In this document: piece by piece, positions 37,922 through 47,237 of the stretch
Position numbering within the stretch: the first letter of the stretch is position 1
Layout of the letters: every line of letters starts with the position of its first letter
Source of the DNA: Xenorhabdus budapestensis
GTDB lineage: Bacteria > Pseudomonadota > Gammaproteobacteria > Enterobacterales > Enterobacteriaceae
Assembly (NCBI RefSeq): GCF_002632465.1
Contig: NZ_NIBS01000004.1
Location: forward strand, 158,068 to 222,067
DNA: 64,000 bases
Direction: 5' to 3'
The notes under the pieces: generated by a model
Databases searched by the model: none
What the model was told of the DNA's origin: nothing
What the model saw: only the letters and a program-made list of their open reading frames with translations
Position numbers and translations under genes: made by a program

Positions 37922-39280
37922 ATGGAAAAGTCAATAATTAAAACTGAAATTCCTGGACCAAAATCAAAAATTGCTTTACAAAAACAGGCTCAATGGGAGT
38001 CCGATGCAATATCTTATCCGAAAAGATTACCAATAGCTTTAGACAGAGCGTGTGGTTCTTACGTGCAAGATGTTGATGGTAACGTATTTATCGATTTTTT
38101 ATTGGGAGCAGGGTCGTTACCATTGGGGCATTCACACCCAGAGTTAGTTGATGAGGTATGTAAACAGGCGAAAAAACTAAGTCTTGGTTTAGACTTTCCT
38201 ACACCAATAAAAGAAACATTTACTGAAGCTCATTTTAGTATGTTACCTGAAAAGCTGCGGGATTCTTACAAACTACATTTTTGTGGGCCTACAGGAGCTG
38301 ATGCAGTGGAAGCTGCGATTAAATTAGCTAAAGTGTCAACAGGTCATCAGGAAATTATCAGTTTTAGAGGCGGATACCATGGATGTACTACAGGAGCTTT
38401 AGCAGTCACTGGCAATCGTCAAATGAAGAAAGATTTTTTGGGCTTGATGCCGGGAGTGCATTTTTTCCCGTTTGGCTCAGAATCACATTCTCAAACCAGT
38501 TGGGTGATGAATTCACAGCAACTTGATGCTGGCATGTTTCTGGAATCTGCATTAAGGGATGCAAACTCAGGTCTTGGAAATATTGCTGCGATTATTCTTG
38601 AATTGGTACAAGGAGAAGGTGGTCTTTATGTTGCCGAAAAATCTTTTGTATCTAAAATTTATCAGTTATCGAGAGAATTCAATATTCCTCTAATTATTGA
38701 TGAAATTCAAACAGGTTGTGGTAGAACCGGAACTTGGTATGCATTCGAACAGTATGATATAGAGCCTGATATTTTTGTTACATCAAAAGGAACCAGTGGA
38801 ATAGGGCTTCCTTCATCATTAATGTTTTATAAAAAAACATATAAAAATTGGCTGTCAGGAAATCACATAGGTACATTTAGAGGAAATCAGCTTGCTTTTA
38901 GTGCGGGAGTAAAAGCTATTCAAATAATTAAGCAAGAAAACGTTCTGGATAATGTAAAAATGATGTCTTCAATAATCATTGACAAATTGAATGCATTGAA
39001 AATTAAATTTCCATTCCTTGGTGAAATTCGTGGTAAAGGCCTTATGTTAGGGGTGGAAATATTAGATCCTGAACGTGAAGAAGCTGATGAAAAAGGTGCT
39101 AAAGAAATACAGAAACTGGCATTACAACGTGGACTTATTACCGAGCTTGGTGGCCGTAATGATACTGTGCTTCGGTTATTACCTCCATTAAATATTGATA
39201 TAAAAACCATAAACGAAGCATTTCAGATCCTTGAAGAAGTCTTTATTTGTTACAATAATATGATTCACAAAGAAGAATAA
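37922..39280 (+). CDS. Diaminobutyrate--2-oxoglutarate aminotransferase-like enzyme
   Basis: Class III PLP-dependent aminotransferase, 452 residues, most like the Dat/EctB/PvdH group that makes L-2,4-diaminobutyrate from aspartate semialdehyde and glutamate. Visible motifs: the N-terminal ISYPKRLPIALDRACGSYVQ and GAGSLPLGHSHPEL; CGPTGADAVEAAIKLAK; FRGGYHGCTTGAL; PLP-binding D260 in IIDEIQTGCGRTG; and the Schiff-base lysine K289 in TSKGTSGIGLP. No ectA or ectC neighbours are present, so ectoine synthesis is unlikely. Divergence from the NRPS operon suggests precursor supply. The exact substrate is inferred from family resemblance. Confidence 0.85.
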   Translation: MEKSIIKTEIPGPKSKIALQKQAQWESDAISYPKRLPIALDRACGSYVQDVDGNVFIDFLLGAGSLPLGHSHPELVDEVCKQAKKLSLGLDFPTPIKETFTEAHFSMLPEKLRDSYKLHFCGPTGADAVEAAIKLAKVSTGHQEIISFRGGYHGCTTGALAVTGNRQMKKDFLGLMPGVHFFPFGSESHSQTSWVMNSQQLDAGMFLESALRDANSGLGNIAAIILELVQGEGGLYVAEKSFVSKIYQLSREFNIPLIIDEIQTGCGRTGTWYAFEQYDIEPDIFVTSKGTSGIGLPSSLMFYKKTYKNWLSGNHIGTFRGNQLAFSAGVKAIQIIKQENVLDNVKMMSSIIIDKLNALKIKFPFLGEIRGKGLMLGVEILDPEREEADEKGAKEIQKLALQRGLITELGGRNDTVLRLLPPLNIDIKTINEAFQILEEVFICYNNMIHKEE

Positions 39281-39287
39281 TGTTAAT

Positions 39288-39334
39288 CCGGTGTCTGTTA
39301 CGCGGTATGATGAAAATAGATATTTAGACACCGG
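39288..39334. repeat. Inverted repeat after the aminotransferase gene
   Basis: A perfect 9-bp inverted repeat (ccggtgtct, 39,288-39,296, with agacaccgg, 39,326-39,334) separated by 29 nt, just downstream of the stop. It could form the base of a terminator or be a protein site; there is no T-tract. Confidence 0.35.
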
Positions 39335-39390
39335 GCCAATATTACACAGTCACTACGAGAAATGATGTTAATCACATCGTTATCTATACT

Positions 39391-39434
39391 CTTGGGGATT
39401 TGCTCCCTTGCCGTCGCTTTGCATCTTGAAATCC
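39391..39434. repeat. Partial intergenic repeat, right-end type
   Basis: Ends gcatcttgaaatccataggg plus tata, matching the right end of the 7591-7722 element. No left end is seen nearby. It lies about 50 bp upstream of the pullulanase start. Confidence 0.45.
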
Positions 39435-39482
39435 ATAGGGTATAAATGGTTAATGTTATCTTTCGATTAAAAAGGTTTGACT

Positions 39483-42458
39483 GTGAAATCTAACTTTTGG
39501 AGGAAGGTTTACCTTGTTGTATTTAGTAGCCTATTGATTTTATTACTTACAAGCTGTGTACAAAGTAGTTTTATACAAAATAGATTTATGAAAAATAGTT
39601 TCATACAAAATAAGTGTTATTTGTTTAAAAACCAGGAGACACTGATGGCACATCGTGTGAAGCAAATATCAGGTAGTGAACAAATCTATCGTTGTCATAC
39701 TAACACCTCCCATTCTGTGCCAGAAATATCTCAGGCCTCTGCACATTGGGTTGATAGGCAGACGTTATTATGGTCAGGGGGTGAAAGTAAATTTGTTGTT
39801 CGCCTATACCATAATCAAAGTAATAAGGTAGAGGTTAATGATCAGGGCTATTTTACTGATAATTATCTGACACTCACACCAACCATTTTAAGTCAGGAAA
39901 CCGCAAAAAAATTCCCTCATTTGGCAAAGTGGCCAGCTTTCCGCTTGCCTGAAAATGTGGATATTGATCGACTGCTGACTGGAGATTTGGTGATTTTGTC
40001 GGCCAATGAGCAAGGTTTATTCCTATCAGCAACTCAAGTACAAACGGCGGGGGTACTGGACGATTGTTTCGCCGATGTGGCTGATAAATTGGAATATGGG
40101 GCCAGGATCAATAATAAAGGTGTGATTTTCAGGTTGTGGGCACCTACGGCACAAAAGGTAAATTTGGTTATCTATGATCAAAATAAACAGGTTATCGCTA
40201 ATCACGTAATGCAACGTGATACAGCCAGTGGTTCTTGGTCATGGCAAGGTGACAAGAAATTGATCGGTGCTTATTACCGCTATGCCTTACAGGTTTACCA
40301 CCCGCAATCTCGCAATGTAGAACGCTACGAAGTTACCGATCCCTATTCTTATAGCTTGTCTACTAATTCGGAATATAGTCAGGTCGTCAATTTGAATGAT
40401 GAGGCGTTAAAGCCTCACAACTGGGATAACCTGTTGGCACCGCATTCACAAAATACTCCAGCGGATATTGCACGTATGACCATTTATGAAGCGCATATCC
40501 GTGATCTTTCCGTTTCAGACAGTACGATGCCCGCAGCCTGGCGCGGTAAATATCTGGCACTGACTGACAATAACAGCGATATGTTCAAGCATCTTAAGGC
40601 GTTGAGTCAGGCGGGAATGACTCATATGGAATTGTTGCCTGTGTTTGATATTGCTTCCATCAATGAATTTAGCCATCAGGTGGCTGATCTTGATCATCCT
40701 TTTAGCCGCTTGTGTCAAATTAATCCCATAGTGAAGAACAGTCGTTTTGCGGAGTTTTGCCACAGTTCATTAACTGTGCGGGAGGTTTTGCAGCAGTTGC
40801 AGCGTGATGACAATATTAGCAATCCGCAAGTGCAAGAATTGAATACAATGGTGGCAAAAACGGATTCCTATAACTGGGGTTACGATCCGTTTCACTATTC
40901 AGTACCAGAAGGCTCTTATGCTACTGAGCCAGAAGGTTCTGTTCGTATAAAAGAGTTTCGTGCCATGGTGCAAGCCATCAAGCAGCAATTGGGTATGAAT
41001 GTGATCATGGATGTTGCTTACAACCATACCAATGCAGCAGGCCCGATATCCAGAACATCGGTGTTGGATAAGATTGTACCTTGGTATTATCACCGTTTGG
41101 ATGAAATAACAGGCAAGGTTGAAAATAATACCTGTTGTTCTGATACTGCGCCGGAGCATCGCATGTTTGCCAAATTGATCGAAGATTCACTGGTGACATG
41201 GGTTAAAGATTATAAAATAGATGCGTTTCGGTTCGATTTAATGGGTTATCACCCCAAAGCACAAATTATATCGGCGTTAGAAAAAGTACGGGCTATTAAC
41301 CCATCGATCTACTTTTTCGGAGAAGGTTGGAATTCTGGGCAGGATGATCGATTCGAAATAGCATCTCAAATCAATCTTAAAGGAACTGGCATTGGTACTT
41401 TCTCTGACAGGTTGCGTGATGCGGTGCGTGGCGGTGGGCCATTTGATGTTGCCGACAGTATTCGCAGTAATCAGGGGGTCGGTAATGGTGCTGAAATATT
41501 GCCTAATGAAATTTCCAGGTTAGATGCCGATAACGTTCGTCATTTATGGGATCTGGTACGGCTTGGTATGGCTGGTAATCTGGCTGATTTTGTCATGATC
41601 GATAAAGACGGAGCAGTGAAAACAGGTAGCGAAATTGATTATAAGGGCACTATTGCGGGTTATGCATCAGCTCCGCTTGAAGTACTGAATTATGTATCTA
41701 AACACGATAATCAAACATTGTGGGACATTATTAGCTATAAAGCTGCCTATGAAGCGGATTTGATGACACGGGTTCGTATGCAGGCGATCTCCCTTGCTAC
41801 AGTATTCCTTGGGCAAGGTCTGGCTTTCGATCAACATGGGTCGGAATTGTTGCGTTCAAAATCCTTTACCCGTGATTCTTACAATGCTGGCGACTGGTTT
41901 AATCGTGTTAGTTATGATTATAAGGACAATAATTATGATGTGGGGCTGCCATCACAGAGTGATGATGGTAAGAATTACCCACTGATTAATCGTGTGAAAA
42001 ATCAGGTGAAAAAACCAGGCCAAAATGAATTATTACAGATGATGGCGTTTTATCAGGAGTTATTGCAGCTACGTCAGTTTTCACCATTGATGGCGCTTGG
42101 TAATGGAGCTGCTGTCAGGCAACGTGTCGATTTTGTTAATGTTGGCCCTCATCAGCAAATGGGTTTAATGGTCATGACGATTGATGATGGCAATATGACT
42201 CCACGTGATCTTGACTGGCGGTTTGATGGACTGGTTATCGTTATTAACGCTGCATCTTGGTCTGTGACTGTTAGAGATCTTAATGTCAACGGATTGAAGT
42301 TAAATGATATTCAACGTGAATTGGACAAGACATCTTTGGCCGCAGGGATACGGATCACTGAGGATGGCGAAGTAACAATGCCTGCATGGTCGGCAGCCGT
42401 ACTGGTTTTACCGCAAGAAGGAATGCGTGGAACAGGTTTACCTGTTCGTAGAAAATAA
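39483..42458 (+). CDS. Lipoprotein pullulanase-type alpha-1,6-glucosidase
   Basis: Debranching glycoside hydrolase family 13 enzyme that cleaves alpha-1,6 links in pullulan, glycogen or branched dextrins. I prefer the GTG at 39,483 (AAAAGG 7 nt upstream) over the TTG at 39,477; the product is 991 residues. The N-terminus is a lipoprotein signal with lipobox LLTSC, as in Klebsiella PulA. A CBM48 domain begins near GARINNKGVIFRLWAPTAQ. Catalytic regions: YNWGYDPFHYSVPEGSY (pullulanase signature), DVAYNHTN, DAFRFDLMGYH with nucleophile about D585, FFGEGWNSG with acid about E614, and SKHDNQTLWD. No type II secretion genes are in the window, so surface exposure is uncertain. Function beside the NRPS locus is probably unrelated (nutrient use). 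Confidence 0.9.
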   Translation: MKSNFWRKVYLVVFSSLLILLLTSCVQSSFIQNRFMKNSFIQNKCYLFKNQETLMAHRVKQISGSEQIYRCHTNTSHSVPEISQASAHWVDRQTLLWSGGESKFVVRLYHNQSNKVEVNDQGYFTDNYLTLTPTILSQETAKKFPHLAKWPAFRLPENVDIDRLLTGDLVILSANEQGLFLSATQVQTAGVLDDCFADVADKLEYGARINNKGVIFRLWAPTAQKVNLVIYDQNKQVIANHVMQRDTASGSWSWQGDKKLIGAYYRYALQVYHPQSRNVERYEVTDPYSYSLSTNSEYSQVVNLNDEALKPHNWDNLLAPHSQNTPADIARMTIYEAHIRDLSVSDSTMPAAWRGKYLALTDNNSDMFKHLKALSQAGMTHMELLPVFDIASINEFSHQVADLDHPFSRLCQINPIVKNSRFAEFCHSSLTVREVLQQLQRDDNISNPQVQELNTMVAKTDSYNWGYDPFHYSVPEGSYATEPEGSVRIKEFRAMVQAIKQQLGMNVIMDVAYNHTNAAGPISRTSVLDKIVPWYYHRLDEITGKVENNTCCSDTAPEHRMFAKLIEDSLVTWVKDYKIDAFRFDLMGYHPKAQIISALEKVRAINPSIYFFGEGWNSGQDDRFEIASQINLKGTGIGTFSDRLRDAVRGGGPFDVADSIRSNQGVGNGAEILPNEISRLDADNVRHLWDLVRLGMAGNLADFVMIDKDGAVKTGSEIDYKGTIAGYASAPLEVLNYVSKHDNQTLWDIISYKAAYEADLMTRVRMQAISLATVFLGQGLAFDQHGSELLRSKSFTRDSYNAGDWFNRVSYDYKDNNYDVGLPSQSDDGKNYPLINRVKNQVKKPGQNELLQMMAFYQELLQLRQFSPLMALGNGAAVRQRVDFVNVGPHQQMGLMVMTIDDGNMTPRDLDWRFDGLVIVINAASWSVTVRDLNVNGLKLNDIQRELDKTSLAAGIRITEDGEVTMPAWSAAVLVLPQEGMRGTGLPVRRK

Positions 42459-42549
42459 CGAAACCGGGCAAGCTGTTTTGAGTCTCTTGAGCGAATATTT
42501 TACCTGATGCTGTAAAATCCCGTTATTCACGGTGGGAAGATGTTAATAA

Positions 42550-42642
42550 CTAGTTAGGTATGAATCGATAACCGACTCCTGTTTCTGTTAGTAAATGTTT
42601 AGGACGGGCAGGGTCGGTTTGCAGCTTCAATGAAGTCTTGTT
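42550..42642 (-). pseudogene. Remnant of a KdpE-like response regulator C-terminus
   Basis: The minus strand reads about 30 codons ending at a stop (42,552-42,550), containing LKLQTDPARPKHLLTETGVG then YRFIPN. This matches the end of the winged-helix domain of KdpE-type OmpR-family regulators (DPARPRHFITETGIGYRF in E. coli KdpE). Just upstream the frame hits a stop, so only the tail survives. It lies in the 330-bp spacer between the pullulanase and aadA-like genes and looks like a deletion scar. The rest of the spacer holds no gene; a 15-bp tandem repeat (attatcctagctata twice, about 42,742-42,771) precedes the next gene. Confidence 0.7.
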
Positions 42643-42788
42643 TTAATGTATCACACGCAAAAAATCGCCAATTTTCCCCTTTATGAACAATGTCAAATAT
42701 GATTGACGGAGCCGCATGAGGAGGTAAAATCCTCAGAAATATTATCCTAGCTATAATTATCCTAGCTATATCCAAGATGAGCTGAATA

Positions 42789-43553
42789 ATGACTATTCCT
42801 TCCGAAGCAGATAAAGCGTTGTTGATCGTCCAGAAGCGATTAGCGGAATCGCTGGTAGCTGTCTATCTTCATGGTTCGGCTGTGGTTGGTGGTCTTCGGC
42901 CCCACAGCGATGTAGATTTGCTAGTGGTCATTGACCGGCCGATGACGTCTATGGTTCGGGAATGTCTTGTTGCCGATTTAATGATGATATCGGGCCGATA
43001 TCCTTCTGATCCTGGTGGACGTCGCCCTGTTGAGCTGATTGTTTTTTTGTGCTCCGATCTTGCTGCATCGCTTTATCCAGCTCGGTGCGAATTCATTTAC
43101 GGTGAGTGGCTACGTCACGAATATGAGGTGGGAGAAATTCCCAAGCCTGTTTGTGATCCAGAATTTACCTTGGTGTTGGCTCAATCACGACAGGAAGCGA
43201 TACCTCTGGTCGGCCCGGACGCAAGCAGTCTTCTGCCCGCTATTCCAGGTTCGGACATTCGTCGAGCTATTAAAGATGTCCTGCCGGATTTAATTGAAAC
43301 GCTACAGGCAGATGAACGCAATGTTCTGCTAACGCTGGCGTGCATGTGGCGAACATTAGTTACTGGAGAGTTTGTCTCTAAGGATGTTGCTGCCGATTGG
43401 GCAGCTGCTCGCCTTCCTGCCATACAGGTCGCAGTTTTAGCCGATGCGCGGGAGACCTATTTGAGAGGAGGTGAAGAAGATTGGCGAAATCGCCAGCAAG
43501 AATTGCAGCTTACGGTAAGTTCATTGCACGATTGTGTGCTAACAAATCTATGA
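42789..43553 (+). CDS. ANT(3'')-family aminoglycoside adenylyltransferase (AadA-like)
   Basis: Nucleotidyltransferase that adenylylates streptomycin and spectinomycin in characterised relatives. It has 254 residues against about 260 in AadA. The catalytic signature GSAVVGGLRPHSDVD is seen with G29-S30 and metal-binding D41 and D43. The C-terminal helical domain shows CMWRTLVTGEFVSKDVAADWA and VLADARETYL, characteristic of AadA. There are no integron features: no attC-like site recognised and no integrase. It therefore looks like a chromosomal homologue rather than a cassette. It converges with the beta-lactamase gene across the hairpin at 43,672. Substrate range cannot be read from sequence. 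Confidence 0.88.
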   Translation: MTIPSEADKALLIVQKRLAESLVAVYLHGSAVVGGLRPHSDVDLLVVIDRPMTSMVRECLVADLMMISGRYPSDPGGRRPVELIVFLCSDLAASLYPARCEFIYGEWLRHEYEVGEIPKPVCDPEFTLVLAQSRQEAIPLVGPDASSLLPAIPGSDIRRAIKDVLPDLIETLQADERNVLLTLACMWRTLVTGEFVSKDVAADWAAARLPAIQVAVLADARETYLRGGEEDWRNRQQELQLTVSSLHDCVLTNL

Positions 43554-43659
43554 CACTCCCATCATGCTGCCCCGATGTGTTCATCAGTAAGGTAAACAAA
43601 GATGACGGGCCACAGGCAATTTGGCGAGAAATTGACTTAATTCATGGCAGGTATGTATT

Positions 43660-43707
43660 TTCATAAATCTTCACAAGCTACACAGTAAATTAACCGTGTA
43701 GCTTGTG
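43660..43707. repeat. Hairpin repeat, copy 2 (probable bidirectional terminator)
   Basis: A 15-bp stem (43,672-43,686 with 43,693-43,707, one mismatch), loop aaatta, leader ttcataaat with one extra base relative to copy 1 at 10,811. It sits between the convergent aadA-like and bla genes. Compensating changes in the stem (tgcagt/actgcg against cacagt/accgtg) suggest the structure is selected. Confidence 0.7.
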
Positions 43708-43712
43708 GGTCT

Positions 43713-44621
43713 TTATTTAGTTTGAATCAGTATGCGGGTAGCTTCTGCCAGTACATCACGACGGGCTTTAGCGTTTTTATCGTCAGGTTGGGTGAAATAA
43801 GTGACCAATACTAATGGCGCTTTGTTTTCCGTCGGCCAGATCACGGCAATATCATTGGTTGAACCGTAGTCACAGAGACCAGTTTTATCTCCCACAACCC
43901 AATCTTTTGGTACTCCGGCACGAATACTGGCATCACCAGTCGTATTTCCTTTCAGCCATTCTGCCAGTTGCACACGTTGATTGGTTGCTAACACATTACC
44001 TAAAGTCAACTTGTATAAACTTTCCGCCATGGCTTGAGGTGTGGATGTATCACGTTCATCACCCGGTTTGACTAAGTTCAATTCAGGTTCTTTGCGATCT
44101 AACCGGAATTTATTGTCGCCGATAGTACGGGCAAATTTTGTCAAACCACGTGGGCCATCTAATTGGTCAAGTAGCAAGTTCATAGCTGTATTATCACTAT
44201 ATTGCAAAGTTGCTGCGCTCAACTCTGCTAATGTCATACCGCTTGCAATATGTTTTTCAGTAATCGGACTATATTCAACAATATCGGACTGTTTGTAGTT
44301 GATACGCTGGTTCAGTAAGTTTTCATCTTTTTCGCTTTTTTTCAAAAGTGCAGAGGCTACCATAAATTTACTGGTGCTACACAACGGAAAACGCTCGTTT
44401 GCCCGATAGCCAATGGTTAAATTGTCTGCTGTATTGATTAAGAACACACCAAGATGTCCATTAGCACTTTTTTCTAAGGCGATAAATTGATTAATAATCT
44501 GTTCTTGTTGATCCGTATTAGCCTGAGTAATGGATGCCTGGGAAGGTGAAGTCATTAAGACACCAAATAAAGGCAAAATCGTTGCGCAAATGCGCGTGAA
44601 TTTTAATGTAAGAAGTTTCAT
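43713..44621 (-). CDS. Class A beta-lactamase
   Basis: Periplasmic serine beta-lactamase, 302 residues with an N-terminal signal peptide (about 1-29, ending PSQAS). Active-site motifs: C81-S82-T-S-K85 (Ambler 69-73), S142-D143-N144 (130-132), R176-K-E178-P-E-L-N182 (164-170), and K246-T-G248 (234-236) followed by Leu and Cys250. Cys at Ambler 69 and 238 together is the pair that forms a disulfide in class A carbapenemases such as NMC-A, SME, KPC and GES. Here position 237 is Leu rather than Ser/Thr, so a carbapenemase phenotype should not be assumed. No LysR regulator lies beside it, so expression is probably constitutive. It is adjacent to rnb. Confidence 0.93.
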   Translation of the reverse strand: MKLLTLKFTRICATILPLFGVLMTSPSQASITQANTDQQEQIINQFIALEKSANGHLGVFLINTADNLTIGYRANERFPLCSTSKFMVASALLKKSEKDENLLNQRINYKQSDIVEYSPITEKHIASGMTLAELSAATLQYSDNTAMNLLLDQLDGPRGLTKFARTIGDNKFRLDRKEPELNLVKPGDERDTSTPQAMAESLYKLTLGNVLATNQRVQLAEWLKGNTTGDASIRAGVPKDWVVGDKTGLCDYGSTNDIAVIWPTENKAPLVLVTYFTQPDDKNAKARRDVLAEATRILIQTK

Positions 44622-44744
44622 ATGAAAATTTGAATAATTGTTTAATATTTGTTGTAAAACTGCCGCTTATAATAGCAGCAGTGTGTTTATTGTTCTGGAA
44701 GCCCCGTTTTATTGGGCATCTCCTGTTACGTTTAACTAACCAGA

Positions 44745-46685
44745 TTAACTAACAGGGCGTGCCACAATATTACGGGTTTCCATTCTGACTTCTTCAATAC
44801 GCACATTGATGATGTCATTCAGGCGGTGGACTGTTTCGCCTTTAATTAATACGGAACCTGTTTCCTGACTGCATTGAAGCTCATCACGAACAGTATGCAG
44901 GAATGGGCCTGGGACAAAAGCAACTGCGCCATTGTCAACCAGACGAACGCGCAGGCCACCACGAGTGATATCAATAATTTCAGCAGAAAAAGTTTTATCA
45001 GTACCAGCGTGAGGGGTAAGGAAACGGGCATAGAGCCAATCACCTACATCACGTTCAGCCATACGGTTTGCCCGCCGGCGCTCAGATAATTGCAAGCAAA
45101 TTTCTTCGGCTGGCTTTTCTGCTTCTGTTTGTTGAATAATCGCTTTCAGTAAGCGATGGTTGATAATATCACTGTACTTACGGATAGGAGATGTCCAGGT
45201 TGCGTACGCATCAAAACCGAGTCCAAAATGCGGGCCGGGTTCCGTTTTAATTTCGGCAAAAGTCTGGAAACGGCGGATACGGCTATCAAGGAATTGTGTC
45301 GGTTGTTTATCCAGTTCACGACGCAATTCGCAAAACCCTTCTAATCCCAACAGAGCTTCCTGGCAGGTTTCAATATTGTGTTCCTTAAGTACTTCAACGA
45401 CTTGCTCAATTTGTGCTGGTTCAAATCCAGTATGAACGTTATAAATACCGAAACCTAATTTATCGCGCAGGATTTTTGCCGCACATAAGTTAGCCGCGAT
45501 CATTGCTTCTTCAACAATACGATTTGCGGAACGGCGCTGCTCGATAACGATGTCTGTCACATTCCCCCCATCATCAAGAATAAACCGATAATCTGGTCTT
45601 TCCTTGAACACAAGGGCGTGCTGTTGACGCCAGTTGTTACGGCGTTCGCACATTTCTTTCAGCAGAGTGATTTGCTTGGCAACAGCTTCAGAACTCGGTT
45701 TCCAACCTTCCTGACCTTCCAGCCAGTCAGAAACTTCGTCATAAACTAATTTGAACTTCGATTCGACCCAGGCTGTGAAAAATTGAATATCATCACCTAG
45801 TTGCCCATCTTCCAGAATCGAGATCTGACAAACCAGAGCAGGGCGGCGGGCATTTGGACGCAGAGAACATAGATCATCAGAAAGTTCGCGGGGCAGCATA
45901 GGAATATTGAAACCCGGCAGATAGTTGGTGAAACTACGCTGGTAAGCGATTTTATCCAGTTCACTGTCAGCTTTGATATAAGCGGTTGGATCAGCGATGG
46001 CGATGGAGAGCTTTAAACTTCCGTCATCATTCTGGGCGATGTGTAGTGCATCGTCCATATCTTGAGTCGTTGCACTGTCAATGGTCACAAAATCGAGAGA
46101 GGTCAGATCAACACGTTCAAAAGAATTATCATCCAATTGGCAATCTGTTATGGCTGGTGCTTCACGTTCCAGATTATGACGTGTCAGGGTAACCCACCAA
46201 GGAGCGAAGTGGTCATCACCACGGGTGATATAGCCTGTTACCTCTGCATGGAATCCACGATCACCTTTCAATGGATGACGCTTCATTTCAGCGACAGCCC
46301 AATCACCATTTTCAAAATTATGGGTAACCATATTGGCCGGCCGGCAAGGGATAGCGTCTTTTAACAATGGGTGATCAGGAACAATCCATAGACGGTTATC
46401 GTTTTCTTTTTTCTGGATCCTTCCTACAAAACGGGTCAGGAATGGTTCAATCAGCGTTTCTGGTTCAGCGATCTCTTTTTCTTTGTCGGTGTGAATAGCG
46501 GCTGTGATGCGGTCACCGTGCATCACTTTCTTCATATGAGGTGGTGGAATAAAGTAACTTTTTTGACCATCGACTTCCAGAAAGCCGAAGCCTTTTTCAG
46601 TTCCTTTGACTAAACCTTCTACACGCAAGGTTTGAGCGTGAAGTTGCTGTTTTAGCTGAGCAAGCAGCGGATTGTTTTGAAACAT
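44745..46685 (-). CDS. rnb: Exoribonuclease II
   Basis: Processive 3'-5' hydrolytic exoribonuclease that degrades single-stranded RNA. It has 646 residues (E. coli RNase II 644), collinear from [19 protein letters not shown] to the last residues (RNIVARPVS). N-terminal cold-shock domains occupy about 1-170; the RNB catalytic domain shows [16 protein letters not shown] with the metal-binding acidic residues. [32 protein letters not shown] and [12 protein letters not shown] follow; the C-terminal S1 domain is at about 560-640. It marks the right edge of the accessory block that begins after yciH. Confidence 0.98.
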   Translation of the reverse strand: MFQNNPLLAQLKQQLHAQTLRVEGLVKGTEKGFGFLEVDGQKSYFIPPPHMKKVMHGDRITAAIHTDKEKEIAEPETLIEPFLTRFVGRIQKKENDNRLWIVPDHPLLKDAIPCRPANMVTHNFENGDWAVAEMKRHPLKGDRGFHAEVTGYITRGDDHFAPWWVTLTRHNLEREAPAITDCQLDDNSFERVDLTSLDFVTIDSATTQDMDDALHIAQNDDGSLKLSIAIADPTAYIKADSELDKIAYQRSFTNYLPGFNIPMLPRELSDDLCSLRPNARRPALVCQISILEDGQLGDDIQFFTAWVESKFKLVYDEVSDWLEGQEGWKPSSEAVAKQITLLKEMCERRNNWRQQHALVFKERPDYRFILDDGGNVTDIVIEQRRSANRIVEEAMIAANLCAAKILRDKLGFGIYNVHTGFEPAQIEQVVEVLKEHNIETCQEALLGLEGFCELRRELDKQPTQFLDSRIRRFQTFAEIKTEPGPHFGLGFDAYATWTSPIRKYSDIINHRLLKAIIQQTEAEKPAEEICLQLSERRRANRMAERDVGDWLYARFLTPHAGTDKTFSAEIIDITRGGLRVRLVDNGAVAFVPGPFLHTVRDELQCSQETGSVLIKGETVHRLNDIINVRIEEVRMETRNIVARPVS

Positions 46686-46930
46686 AATAATCAGGAGAGT
46701 TATGGAGTTATTATCGGTAATTTTGGGTAACAGTTTTACGCGAATCGAGGTTATGGAGCAAGTAACATCTTATCAAAACACGAAAAACTGTTAGTAAAGA
46801 CTAATAATTGTGCTGTTTATGTTTGGCTAGCTGGAAAAGATCTTGACAAGTCTATATACACCATGTGGCATCGGTGATGAAAAGCGTGATTTCTGTCCTG
46901 AATCAAGATTATTTTTCTTCAACCTATACT

Positions 46931-47237
46931 ATATATACCCATTTAACTTGAAGATACTGGTTTTAAATAAATTATGCCCGTAAAATCTGACTGTTTTTGT
47001 TACCCTTATCATTGAAGATAATATCTTATAGCTACGCAAAAAATGGCCGTTTATTTTAAATCCTCACTTATATTTTGGTGGAGAATTTCTTGAAAATTTT
47101 TCCTGATTTTTTTGTTACAGGTGGCTATTATCAATGCAACTGTGTTCATCATTTTTTTAATGTCACTCTCCAAGAAAAAGCAAATAAACTTTTTTCTGGT
47201 AATGAAATTTGCATCTTCAAGTTAAGTGGGTATATAT
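46931..47237. mobile_element. 307-bp MITE-like element
   Basis: 27-bp terminal inverted repeats (46,931-46,957 and 47,211-47,237) match at 25 positions; the ends read atatataccca and its complement. The interior is AT-rich and has no gene. The flanks are TA-rich, compatible with TA target duplication. It has the size and structure of a non-autonomous transposable element. The rest of the 46,686-47,452 spacer holds the rnb promoter region and nothing else I can name. Confidence 0.7.

Noticed and set aside
42742-42771. Tandem 15-bp repeat as a CRISPR or iteron seed
   Set aside because: Only two copies with no spacers or neighbouring cas or rep genes; probably slippage.
42789-43553. Integron cassette origin of the aadA-like gene
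   Set aside because: I see no integrase, attI core or attC-like imperfect palindrome; the downstream hairpin is the same one found after yciH.
44640-44744. Terminator hairpin downstream of rnb
   Set aside because: A GCCC/GGGC pairing is present near 44,700 but the stem is short and lacks a convincing T-tract on the minus strand.
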